From contig NZ_WPIN01000007.1 of NCBI RefSeq assembly GCF_009754945.1, positions 62,001 to 126,000 on the forward strand: a stretch of DNA of 64,000 nt. The letters are read 5' to 3'. Shown here one piece after another: positions 9,166 through 17,465 of this stretch (its first letter is position 1; each line of letters begins with the position of its first letter). A program made the position numbers and the translations under genes. Source of the DNA: Spirosoma arboris. GTDB taxonomy: Bacteria; Bacteroidota; Bacteroidia; Cytophagales; Spirosomataceae. A model generated the notes under the pieces. That model searched no databases. It was not told where the DNA came from and saw only the letters and a list, made by a program, of their open reading frames with translations.

Positions 9166-9973
9166 CTTTCAGATTTTATAGACGACCGCTCCTGATTTGC
9201 AGATTGCGGTCTGATGATTAGTTACTCGCTTGATTCACTTCGTCAGTCAGATAGATTCGACCTCTATCAGCATTGTATGACCATTGAAGTTCTAAACTGC
9301 ATGGGGTCATCTTGAGCCATCTTATGGCATTCAGTACGGCAGTTTATAGTTGCTAATCGCTCTTGGTAGCCTTAAGTAGGTCGGCACAAGTAGTATTAAA
9401 ATAGATAGGAGCCAGTTGAGAGAGTGGTACAGCCTGAAGCCATGAAGCACACGATAGTATGGAGAAGTCTACTGCCAGCATATGTATTTTCATAAGGTAG
9501 AGAGTTGGAAAAGTGTGTGTTTCTACGCCATTTGAAGACCAGTAAAACTGATTCTCTGGGGAGGAGAAGCAGATTGCTGAGCCATCTACACTATAAGCTT
9601 TCAGGACTTTGCGAAGACAAAATTGCATGGGCCGATTCACCCTTGAAAAAAAAAGGGAATGGATGACGGAACAAGTTGGTTGGAAGTCCAGATTAGCTGG
9701 ATGAGTGACTTTAGTAAAGCCTACAAATGGGGCATATTGCCGTCAAATGGGGCTTTTTATTGGTTGAACCGCGATTTGCGCCCAGGCAATCTGGCTGATT
9801 CACCAGATTTGCTCAACCAATCAGGCTTTTCTGTATTTTGAGCAAGAGGCAAGTACTGGTTTATAGTACCCAGTGCAGTATGCGATGAAGCTATTTGACT
9901 AAACCAGCTTTACAGATTAATCGGCGATTAATAAAATCAGCTATTACCAGCGTCTTGGCATTAGCCTTACTCA
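9166..9973. other. 808-base gap without a supported gene
   Basis: Short open frames exist on both strands (for example 9353-9640 minus and 9659-9841 plus), but none has a recognisable domain or a good start. An inverted pair near 9757-9822 (ATTGGTTGA with TCAACCAAT, enclosing AATCTGG with CCAGATT) suggests a hairpin. The promoter of the regulator-susC-susD transcript should lie here, but I find no perfect TAnnTTTG element close to 9165 on the minus strand. Confidence 0.4.
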
Positions 9974-10699
9974 TTATTTGGGCCGTACGGACGGCTTATT
10001 TTTCTGCAGATTTATAGAAGGGCGCCCTTTATTTACTTCCGTGCGGATAGACGATCTATTCCTGAACGTACTGTCTCGCGTCACGGCTTCATAGCGATCA
10101 TAAGTAGGACCTGTATAGCGGGTAGGCACAAATGGATTGGCAGATTTTGACACCTCCCCAATATAGTAGACACCAGCATAGCCAATTTGCCTACCCAATT
10201 CAATCCGCCAATAGCTATAGTCATATCGACGTAGTTTAACAATTGTTCCTATGGGCAAATTGAACAGGTTTTCGGATTGCGAGTTTGGCTCTTTTCGGAT
10301 AGGACAGATCACGCCAATTTTCCCATACCAGTTAGCCGTATCAGGTGGGGGTACTGCATTTACTAATCCATTGCTGGTCTCATTAATTGATTTGTGCGGG
10401 TAATTTCGACTTTTAAAGGTCTCAAAATCCTTTTCGAGGTATATGTAAGGAATATACCCATCTCTATTATTGTAGATGACCTTATAAAACTCACTGTCTT
10501 TCTCAATAATACTTACTACTGAATTAGCAGGGATCGTCAGTAAGGTTGTAGAGGAGATTAGGGGCTTGGCCTTCAGAGGTGCATCGGCCAATACAGACTT
10601 ATTGAGAGGGTATCGAAACTGGTACCTGTTCAGGATGGTGTCGCTTTGGGCTAACCCATGCTGTGTTAGAAAAAGCAATAGAAGAACGCCTATTTTCAT
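9974..10699 (-). CDS. Secreted SH3-domain protein
   Basis: A 241-residue exported protein with a signal peptide ending GLAQ (about residue 18). Two bacterial SH3-like segments can be seen: residues about 40-95 (ANSVVSIIEKDSEFYKVIY, DGYIPYIYLEKD) and about 120-180 (GVICPIRKEPNSQSENLFN, IGTIVKLRRYDYSYWRIEL). Such domains often bind cell wall or surface ligands. The C-terminal 50 residues are basic and of low complexity (NRSSIRTEVNKGRPS). There is no enzyme domain. It stands alone between long intergenic stretches. Confidence 0.75.
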   Translation of the reverse strand: MKIGVLLLLFLTQHGLAQSDTILNRYQFRYPLNKSVLADAPLKAKPLISSTTLLTIPANSVVSIIEKDSEFYKVIYNNRDGYIPYIYLEKDFETFKSRNYPHKSINETSNGLVNAVPPPDTANWYGKIGVICPIRKEPNSQSENLFNLPIGTIVKLRRYDYSYWRIELGRQIGYAGVYYIGEVSKSANPFVPTRYTGPTYDRYEAVTRDSTFRNRSSIRTEVNKGRPSINLQKNKPSVRPK

Positions 10700-10914
10700 A
10701 CGCTATTAGTCCCCACATAAAACATACCAATTCTCTCGACTACACAGGGCGTTTTTACTAAACGGCCAAGTATTTGCTACTCGTTGGGTAGAGCTTAGCT
10801 AGTCCACTATTCAGCCATCATGTTACTGCTTGGCTCAATTATTGCATAATTTGTTTACGATCATAGTTTTCAAGAAAAACTGTGAGCTCTTATGGGTTAG
10901 GTTTAAACGCTGAC

Positions 10915-10943
10915 CTTGTTGAGGTCAGCGTTTTTAGCCGGCT
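10915..10943. terminator. 12-bp hairpin, possible bidirectional terminator
   Basis: Arms 10915-10926 and 10932-10943 pair perfectly around a five-base loop, with AAA on one side and a TTTTT run (10941-10945) on the other. It lies in the 598-base gap 10700-11297, about 200 bases upstream of the SH3 gene on its own strand, so it does not end a gene I can see. Confidence 0.5.
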
Positions 10944-10984
10944 ATAACTAAGCACTTTCTCAAGAAAGCCCCATAGATGTAAAT

Positions 10985-11017
10985 TAATCAGTCCCACTAC
11001 TATAGTGGGACTGATTA
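10985..11017. repeat. 15-bp perfect hairpin
   Basis: Arms 10985-10999 and 11003-11017 are perfect inverse copies with a three-base loop. It follows the hairpin at 10915-10943 by 42 bases in the same gap. Two strong hairpins in a gap with no gene end next to them are unexplained; one could mark the end of an unannotated small transcript. Confidence 0.5.
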
Positions 11018-11297
11018 CACTACAATATAGCCGTTTTTATTGTAGGACAGGCAATTACCAGATAGTGAACCCGGCTGCTCCTCACTATTCAAAAAATTAA
11101 TACTCCCTAACTTACTGACGAAAAACAGAGTTTAGGCTATTGCGGTCTAACGCTAGAAAAAGGCACCTTCGTCACTAATGTGTAGAAAGACTGATTATTG
11201 CAGAATAATCAGCTATACATCTAATAGATTTTGTATACCTATTTTTTTGAATTGGCAAGATTTTGGTGGTCTTCGTACACGACGAAACTCAACAACG

Positions 11298-11639
11298 ATG
11301 GATAACCAGATTAATATAGACTTACTCAAGGAGTATATTAAAACCTTGATTGCTTCCGAGGTAGTATTCCCAGGCACCCTCCCTCGCCAATGGGGCAAAG
11401 AGTTTACTAAGGCTGAATTAGAAGACGTTAATATCGGCCTAAAAATGATACTCAGAATAGCTGACCCCATAACCGATAAAGCCCTTATTCGAGAGTTCAA
11501 GCGAGTCGATGAGTCGGGCGCCTATATTCACTGGTTTCTGTACAATAACTGGCGAAAAATTGTCCAGTTAATGGCCGATTATCCTTATTTAGCCACTCGT
11601 ACTAAATTACCTACAGCTCCAAATCTATCCAAACAATAA
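11298..11639 (+). CDS. Small protein of unknown function
   Basis: I do not recognise this protein. The ATG at 11298 gives 113 residues beginning MDNQINIDLLKEYI; the frame stays open for another 120 bases upstream, but that part is basic, cysteine-containing and unlikely to be translated. The product is a soluble, mostly helical protein (LLKEYIKTLIASEVV, AELEDVNIGLKMILRIA, YNNWRKIVQLMADYPYLA) without signal peptide or membrane segment. It has no operon partner. Coding status rests on the regular amphipathic helices and a plausible amino-acid mix. Confidence 0.6.
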   Translation: MDNQINIDLLKEYIKTLIASEVVFPGTLPRQWGKEFTKAELEDVNIGLKMILRIADPITDKALIREFKRVDESGAYIHWFLYNNWRKIVQLMADYPYLATRTKLPTAPNLSKQ

Positions 11640-11685
11640 GCATTCTCTATTTCTACACTAGCTTATTCAAGCCAACATAAGCGCC

Positions 11686-11743
11686 TTTTCTCCACAATAA
11701 ATCAGCCCGAATGATCATTCGGGCTGATTTATTGTGGAGAAAA
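11686..11743. repeat. 58-base perfect palindrome
   Basis: Arms 11686-11714 and 11715-11743 are perfect inverse copies with no loop, flanked by TTTT and AAAA. It begins 47 bases after the stop of the small gene at 11298-11639 and probably ends its transcript. The remainder of the gap to 12017 is AT-rich and carries no gene; the promoter of the operon that starts at 12018 is expected there, but no perfect Bacteroidetes element is seen. Confidence 0.65.
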
Positions 11744-12017
11744 TCCTTAAGAAAAATTTTTGACGTTGGATAGATAGCGAAAAGCAATAGCGTTTATCAA
11801 AAGGAAATCTTGTCGTCGAGAACCTGTTGAATAATTTCGGATACAATATAGATGTACATATAATTAAGTAGTAACATATTGATTAGGCGGCTTAGGTATT
11901 ATTGTATATTATCAGCTGGGTTTACGCAATTAAATACGTATATAGAAGTACAGTTACTCGCAACATAATCCTCCCTAATACGGTTTACTACTTCTGATTC
12001 TTATACCAACTTGTTAG

Positions 12018-12761
12018 GTGGTCATTTTACGAAATATCGTCGCCAGAATCTCCCAATCGGTGGGTTTATTGGTCGTAGTAGCGTCGTTTGCACTGGGGCA
12101 GTCGCCCGAATCCTGGCCTTTACAACCAGGAATTTATTTTCCGCAGGCTCCTTTGCCAGGCAAGTGGCGTAAATCAGTCGGAGCCGTGTTTACAACTACT
12201 CCTCCCGAACTAACGGAAGAGGTTCGGGTAAGTGTACCCGCTGTTGATTTTAATATCCAGCGAGGTTTAACCAAACACCTTTTTTTAGCAAGTCGATTTC
12301 AGACTCAGTTTGTGCAAAGTAACCTGGGTTTGGGGTTACGCTGGGCTACTCCCTTAACCAATCGCTTGTTTTTGTCGGCGGGGTATGATGTAACAGGCTG
12401 GCTGGGTGCACTCCAGATCAAAGATGTATTTGCCAGCGAGGCCTATGGTGTCGAAACGTTTCCCAGTATATCAATGGGATATAAGCTAACGAGAGATCTC
12501 AGGCTTACTGTTAAGTCTGAGGCTATCATCGATTTATATTATCGCTCACAGGTGGGTAATCTGGCCGTCGTTTATAATCGGCGGGCGATAAATGGCTTCG
12601 CCTTCACCTTTATTCTGGAGCAGCCTTTTTATAATCAGCGGCATGTATCGGTGGGAATCCGGGCGGCTTACTCCAATTTCAACTGGCAGCTTTGGTCACT
12701 GTACGACACGTTCGACCGAAACCTGTTCTACCCACAACTTATTTTTGGCTTTATCCTGTGA
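12018..12761 (+). CDS. Predicted outer-membrane beta-barrel protein
   Basis: A 247-residue exported protein with a GTG start. The signal peptide (hydrophobic LLVVVASFALG, cleavage near residue 28) is followed by alternating hydrophobic/polar strands with many aromatic residues (KHLFLASRFQTQF, NRLFLSAGYDVTGW, FAFTFILEQPF), ending in a strand with a hydrophobic terminus (FYPQLIFGFIL), the usual mark of an outer-membrane barrel. No family is recognised. Its stop overlaps the GTG start of the glycerophosphodiesterase gene by four bases, so the two are translationally coupled. A role in transport or as a partner of the lipoprotein is inference. Confidence 0.7.
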   Translation: MVILRNIVARISQSVGLLVVVASFALGQSPESWPLQPGIYFPQAPLPGKWRKSVGAVFTTTPPELTEEVRVSVPAVDFNIQRGLTKHLFLASRFQTQFVQSNLGLGLRWATPLTNRLFLSAGYDVTGWLGALQIKDVFASEAYGVETFPSISMGYKLTRDLRLTVKSEAIIDLYYRSQVGNLAVVYNRRAINGFAFTFILEQPFYNQRHVSVGIRAAYSNFNWQLWSLYDTFDRNLFYPQLIFGFIL

Positions 12762-14026
12762 AACTGACGCATTATCTACTAATAGGCTTGTTGTTTATAG
12801 TCTTCAACAGTTGTCGAAAGACATATGAAGCTATCGTGCCTTATGAATTTTCAAACATACCTGGGTCTGGGCAATTTGTGCCGTCTATTCGGCAGGCAAT
12901 GGAGGGAGTCTATACGGTTTCAAATGGTGCCAGTCAATTTGGCGATCAGGCAGTTCTGAAGTGGACATACCTGTTTACGGGTACGGATACCACGCATTAT
13001 TTATCCATTTTCACAGGCACAGATGCCACTTATTTTAATCTGGAAGGTACTCCTGAAGCCGATAGCCTGGTACTGAAAGGGTATTGGCGTAAACTGGTAA
13101 ATGCGTCTATCGGCGAAGTAAGATTGATTCTACGGGAAAAGCACAACGGGAAATTACAACTGTTCAAAGGCAGTTTAGCGCCGGGCGATACATTGGTTGT
13201 TGACGGACTATACGGCGATAAATCAGCGGCTCTCAATAACCAACTCACGTTAACATATAACCGACCATTAAACCCAAAGCCGTTTTCCATAATGGCGCAC
13301 CGAAGCGGAGGGCGAACGTCAGATTTATTACCTGCATCAGAAAATTCAGTGGAAATTATCAAGCTGGCGTCACGATTAGGAGCCACAGGTATTGAGGTCG
13401 ATGTACGGTTTACCAAAGACGGTGTTCCGGTTCTATACCATGATAACACCCTGAATTTACGGCTTATTCAGAAAAATGGCCTCACCGGGCCTTTAGAAGA
13501 TTATACGTATCAGCAGCTAAGTACGCTGGTCCGGCTGATTAATGGTGAGAAAATTCCAACCCTTGAAGAAGCATTGGAAACGGTTGTCAATAACACATCG
13601 CTAAATTTTGTCTGGCTCGATACCAAATACATTGGCCCGATGGATAAAGTACAGGCTATTCAGCAGAAATATCGGCAGAAGGCGCTGTTAGCTGGCCGGA
13701 ACCTGCGCATTATAATTGGATTACCCACAACAGAAGCTGTAGACTCCTATAAAGCGCTGGCCAACAAGGACAACACCCCTATTTTATGCGAACTGGATAC
13801 ATCCATTACACGTAGTTTAGACGCACGTATCTGGGCTCCCCGCTGGACATTGGGTCCTCAGACAGATGAAGTATTGGCCATGCAGGCAGAAGGTCTGACG
13901 GTTTTTGTCTGGACGCTCGATGAGCCCGAATTTATCCGTGAGTTTATTAGTCAGAACCATTTCGATGGGATTCTTTCTAACTATTCGCCCGTAGTTGCGT
14001 ATTATCATTATATCGAACAACAGTAA
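12758..14026 (+). CDS. Glycerophosphodiester phosphodiesterase-family lipoprotein
   Basis: From the GTG at 12758 (overlapping the previous stop as GTGA) the protein has 422 residues. The choice of start is supported by the lipoprotein signal that follows directly, with lipobox FNSC (Cys19). Residues about 30-170 form an unrecognised beta-rich domain; residues about 176-420 are a GDPD TIM barrel with H181-R182, E213-x-D215 and H228 in LYHD, the conserved metal and acid-base residues. It would hydrolyse glycerophosphodiesters in the periplasm or at the surface, releasing glycerol 3-phosphate. The second barrel gene follows after four bases. Confidence 0.9.
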   Translation: MKLTHYLLIGLLFIVFNSCRKTYEAIVPYEFSNIPGSGQFVPSIRQAMEGVYTVSNGASQFGDQAVLKWTYLFTGTDTTHYLSIFTGTDATYFNLEGTPEADSLVLKGYWRKLVNASIGEVRLILREKHNGKLQLFKGSLAPGDTLVVDGLYGDKSAALNNQLTLTYNRPLNPKPFSIMAHRSGGRTSDLLPASENSVEIIKLASRLGATGIEVDVRFTKDGVPVLYHDNTLNLRLIQKNGLTGPLEDYTYQQLSTLVRLINGEKIPTLEEALETVVNNTSLNFVWLDTKYIGPMDKVQAIQQKYRQKALLAGRNLRIIIGLPTTEAVDSYKALANKDNTPILCELDTSITRSLDARIWAPRWTLGPQTDEVLAMQAEGLTVFVWTLDEPEFIREFISQNHFDGILSNYSPVVAYYHYIEQQ

Positions 14027-14030
14027 GCGT

Positions 14031-14702
14031 ATGAATATCCGTTTACAAACAATAGTGTGGCTGGTTTGTCTATTCATTAGTAGCCTAACCGTTATGGCCC
14101 AACAACCGAGGGTTCGTCGGCAGCAGCGTCCGTTACCAACGTTGACCGATACAACGCGCGGGCCGTATACCTTGGTTGTATCGGCGGGTGGTGGATTATC
14201 CTATTACTCAACACACCTTGGTGTACCGGCTACGCTGGAGCAAACGCACGTTAGTCGATTTGGGGTTCCGAGTTCGCTTCGTGTGATGTGGTATCCTGAC
14301 CATCGGCTACGAATGGGACTGGAAACGGGCTGGACAACCATGTACAGTTATAAAGGACAGGTAGCAGGCGACAATGCCCATGTTTATGTATCGGCCATTC
14401 CTATTTTGCTGGTGTTCTCCATGCCGCTGGCCTGGCTTAGAGGAACCGATAGAAGTCTGGTTCGTCGGCTTGCCATAACCGCCGGAACAGGTATGTATGT
14501 GAATCATTCGCGGCTCGATTATGCCGGAACGGTTTTCAGCAATACCAATAGCCTGGGCTGGATGGCTGCTGCGTCATATACTTATCCAATCGGGCGTAAG
14601 ATCCGGTTGGCGGGTGAGTTAAAGTGGTTCGATGCCGTAGCGGCTGAAAACGCTGCGTTCACTGCAGAAATTCAGTTTGTATGGCGGGCATTTTCCTGGT
14701 AA
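14031..14702 (+). CDS. Predicted outer-membrane beta-barrel protein, second of the operon
   Basis: The ATG at 14031 gives 223 residues with a clear signal peptide (WLVCLFISSLTVMAQ, cleavage near residue 24). Repeated amphipathic strands follow (TLVVSAGGGLSYYS, SLRVMWYPDHRLRMGLETG, GWMAAASYTYPIGRKIR) and the protein ends in FVWRAFSW, an aromatic terminal strand typical of outer-membrane barrels. No specific family is recognised. It is not an obvious copy of the barrel at 12018-12761. The start lies four bases after the glycerophosphodiesterase stop. Confidence 0.7.
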   Translation: MNIRLQTIVWLVCLFISSLTVMAQQPRVRRQQRPLPTLTDTTRGPYTLVVSAGGGLSYYSTHLGVPATLEQTHVSRFGVPSSLRVMWYPDHRLRMGLETGWTTMYSYKGQVAGDNAHVYVSAIPILLVFSMPLAWLRGTDRSLVRRLAITAGTGMYVNHSRLDYAGTVFSNTNSLGWMAAASYTYPIGRKIRLAGELKWFDAVAAENAAFTAEIQFVWRAFSW

Positions 14703-14715
14703 ACGGAAGCACGTT

Positions 14716-15588
14716 ATGGAACAAAGTACAACAAAACGCGAAATTCTATTTTTAAGCGATACGCAGGCTCCTATGTGGGTTGAGCGCCTGGTCCTGCGGA
14801 CGCATCAGAATACGAAAGCTACCCAGGCGATTTTTACAGAAATTCTACGGATTCGTCCGGCAGTACTTTATTGGCTGGGCGATATCGTCTCGCTGGGCTA
14901 TCGCAACAGGAAATGGCGGATCATTGATCAGTTTTTACTCCAGTGTACTGAAGTCAGAACGGCGGTGTACGCTATTATGGGCAATCATGATGTAATGGGT
15001 CGCCCTCGTAAAGGCGCGAAGAATTTTCAACAGCGCTTCCCCGAACACATTCATACGGGCTACGTAAAAACAACCGACGAAATTACTGTGGTTATGTTGA
15101 ACTCCAATTTCAGCACGCTCTCCGTAGCTGATTTAGTGACGCAACAAACCTGGTATGAACAAACATTAACCGAACTGGATAATGATCCTGCCGTGAAGGT
15201 GGTTATCGTTACCTGTCACCATGCCCCTTACTCGAATAGTAAATTAGTCGGTTCGTCGAAATTAGTGCAGCAGCGGTTTGTTCCACCTTATGTCAAATCG
15301 CAGAAAGCGCGGTTGTTTATTACCGGTCACTCGCATGCCTTTGAGCGCTACGAATTTGAGGGCAAAACGTTTCTGGTGATTGGTGGTGGAGGTGGTCTTC
15401 GCCAGCCACTCAATACGTCTCCCAGCCGGTTGCCCGATCTGGCATTGACCTATAAGCCAATGTTTCATTACCTCGCCGTAAAGCGCGAAGGAGACGGGCT
15501 CGTATTGACCTCCTATTGCCTGAAAAGTGATTTTTCTGGTTTTTCTGTGGGCTACCAATTCGAGATACCAGCCGAAGTATCAGCATGA
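14716..15588 (+). CDS. Calcineurin-like metallophosphoesterase
   Basis: The ATG at 14716, 13 bases after the previous stop, gives 290 residues without signal peptide, so a cytoplasmic enzyme is expected. The metallophosphoesterase blocks are present in order: FLSDTQAP, WLGDIVSLG, IMGNHDVMG, TCHHAPYS and TGHSHAFERY. The first block normally reads D-x-H; here the histidine is glutamine, which may alter the metal site. The C-terminus continues the fold (FLVIGGGGGL). Following a glycerophosphodiesterase and two barrels it may complete phosphoester use, but substrate is not shown by sequence. Confidence 0.9.
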   Translation: MEQSTTKREILFLSDTQAPMWVERLVLRTHQNTKATQAIFTEILRIRPAVLYWLGDIVSLGYRNRKWRIIDQFLLQCTEVRTAVYAIMGNHDVMGRPRKGAKNFQQRFPEHIHTGYVKTTDEITVVMLNSNFSTLSVADLVTQQTWYEQTLTELDNDPAVKVVIVTCHHAPYSNSKLVGSSKLVQQRFVPPYVKSQKARLFITGHSHAFERYEFEGKTFLVIGGGGGLRQPLNTSPSRLPDLALTYKPMFHYLAVKREGDGLVLTSYCLKSDFSGFSVGYQFEIPAEVSA

Positions 15589-15611
15589 TAACGGCGGTAT
15601 TAACCAGACAG

Positions 15612-16379
15612 TTATTCCTCCGTCACCGCCCCTGCGCCCAAGGCTGAAAATAGCGTTTGCCAATACTGCGTTACGGCTGGGTTATTTTCTTTGATTGACG
15701 CATTTGGCTCAAACGGCAATATCATCGAAATGTCGGGGCTACCAATGGTATAGCGTTTAAGCTGTTCGACGTCAACTTTGGCCCAGTCGTCGGCCTGGGC
15801 ATTGTCTTTGGGGGGCTTCACCTGAAAGTCGCGCCGGGTAGCACCTTTTACACTTTCGATCATGTCGCTGAGGTAATACACTTTCACAGTGGCTCCGGTC
15901 TCGTTCGCCTTCGCAATAACGGGTAGGCTGGCCCAAATATCTGTTTCCTGATTCGATGCACCTGTATTTTGTGCAGCCAACTGCTGGAATACGCGTTGCC
16001 GAATTTGCGCTTTCTCGCGAGTCAGGGATAAGGTAAACTCCGTTTCAGCGGCTTCGCGATCAGTGGGACTAGCGGCAGACACATCGTCCATTTCCGAACG
16101 AACGGTCAGGCTCAACGCACGGGCTTTGGAGGTGTTTTCATGGATGAAATACACATCTAGTTTATCGCCTTTCTGCCGGATATTCTGTTCGATAATATCG
16201 GTTAGCGCCTTCTGGTATTTTTGAGCGATGAAGGCTTTATTGACATTCACACTACGGGTTTTATCCAGAAAAATCAGTGTATAAACGGGTCCGTCGGTGA
16301 GGGTTTTTGCCTTATCACCAGTACCGGAACAGGAAACGAGTAGTGTTAGAAAGAAGCAACCAATAAGTGTATGTTTCAT
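15612..16379 (-). CDS. VWA-like lipoprotein
   Basis: A 255-residue protein with a lipoprotein signal (LLVSC, Cys17). After a short linker the first strand and loop read YTLIFLDKTRSVNV, which resembles the start of a von Willebrand A domain with a MIDAS-like D-x-T/S-x-S loop. Later segments fit the same fold (DVYFIHENT, VKVYYLSDMIES). The family looks like the Bacteroidetes VWA-like lipoproteins of unknown role. It is codirectional with the gene at 16433-17380, 53 bases downstream of it. The end of the gene nearly meets the convergent phosphoesterase gene. Confidence 0.65.
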   Translation of the reverse strand: MKHTLIGCFFLTLLVSCSGTGDKAKTLTDGPVYTLIFLDKTRSVNVNKAFIAQKYQKALTDIIEQNIRQKGDKLDVYFIHENTSKARALSLTVRSEMDDVSAASPTDREAAETEFTLSLTREKAQIRQRVFQQLAAQNTGASNQETDIWASLPVIAKANETGATVKVYYLSDMIESVKGATRRDFQVKPPKDNAQADDWAKVDVEQLKRYTIGSPDISMILPFEPNASIKENNPAVTQYWQTLFSALGAGAVTEE

Positions 16380-16432
16380 GAGGTCTCAATACGCTAGCTT
16401 ACCAGATTTTTTCTGATTGGAGCACCTGATTC

Positions 16433-17380
16433 TTATAATGTCGACAGTAGCTGATTCCGTAACACACTGTCGGCGGGGGCTTTATGATTCCAGTAATCAA
16501 GCTGACTTGTTTTCTTTAAAACGGCCCTTGAGGTCAGAAGGTTATCTTTTGTGTCGTAGGTTTCTTCCCAACCGACAATTTTATGAGGGAACAATTTCTC
16601 AAAAATAATAATCAGCGTCCGGTCATCAGTAGGGTATTCGATCGTGTAAGACTTAAGGTACATACCCGGAAACAATACACCTTCATACTCCGCCAGCGTG
16701 GCTTTGGCCGCTAACGGTTGAAGCGATTTATGCCGTAGTCGAGCAGCCATTGTACCCGGAATTAACTGAATTTCACCAGTAGGTAATTTATCCGGATTTA
16801 GCCGGATCCGGTTCCAGAGTTCATCCTCGAACATCGCTTTGGCAATGGTATAATTTTCGTCAGCCTCTTTCTCATAATATGACTTTCCGCTCACCTGATA
16901 GCCGTTGTTACGGTAATTGGCCTGAAGATAACTATGTCCATCCCACTCCTGATCAGAAAGGCTGACTTTCAGCGTGTTCGGGAATAACGGGTTGTTAATT
17001 GGCGTAAAAACTGATGTAAGCAGGGAGTACTCGTAGACACCCGTCGAAAACTTTTTCGAGCTGGTTGTTTTCAATACGGGAAGTGCGTTGTCCTTGCTTT
17101 CGGCTTTCACCTGCTTATCGGTCCGAAAATCTTCGCTCATGAAGATCAGCATAGCTTCGCCAGCATTCAAAGCACCATTCTTTGCCTGTTTGAGCTGGTA
17201 CTTATTGAGTTCGGCCTTGCCCGAAAACCAATAGCTGGTAAACGCAGCCGACAGTGTATCGGCAGGCTTTGGTTTCGGATCGGGCTGTTTCTGAAAAATG
17301 GTCGCTTTTTTCACGAAGGCAAACACAACGGCAAGCACCAGAACAATCAGTAAGAAATTTTTGGTAACGATCTGTTTCAT
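16433..17380 (-). CDS. Conserved exported protein of unknown function
   Basis: A 315-residue protein with an N-terminal hydrophobic segment (about residues 9-23) that is either an uncleaved anchor or a signal peptide. The following region, YWFSGKAELNKYQL with GEAMLIFMSEDF, is typical of a conserved Bacteroidetes family that has often been labelled septum formation inhibitor Maf in genome annotations. I see no Maf nucleotide-pyrophosphatase motif, so that label looks wrong. The rest is beta-rich with no catalytic motif I know. It is divergent from the amidohydrolase gene and probably cotranscribed with the VWA-like lipoprotein. Confidence 0.7.
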   Translation of the reverse strand: MKQIVTKNFLLIVLVLAVVFAFVKKATIFQKQPDPKPKPADTLSAAFTSYWFSGKAELNKYQLKQAKNGALNAGEAMLIFMSEDFRTDKQVKAESKDNALPVLKTTSSKKFSTGVYEYSLLTSVFTPINNPLFPNTLKVSLSDQEWDGHSYLQANYRNNGYQVSGKSYYEKEADENYTIAKAMFEDELWNRIRLNPDKLPTGEIQLIPGTMAARLRHKSLQPLAAKATLAEYEGVLFPGMYLKSYTIEYPTDDRTLIIIFEKLFPHKIVGWEETYDTKDNLLTSRAVLKKTSQLDYWNHKAPADSVLRNQLLSTL

Positions 17381-17465
17381 AATAGGCTTGTTTCGGCCAC
17401 GCGTGCTACAAAAGTCCGACCGTTTCGCTTATCTTACAACTGTTTATCGAACGAACTACCTAATC

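Noticed and set aside
9353..9640. 95-residue open frame on the minus strand
   Set aside because: Composition is atypical (many Cys, Trp and Ser), no homologous motif, no good start; the shorter reading from the internal ATG gives only 46 residues.
16433..17380. Maf nucleotide pyrophosphatase annotation
   Set aside because: The protein has an N-terminal membrane or signal segment and none of the Maf motifs.
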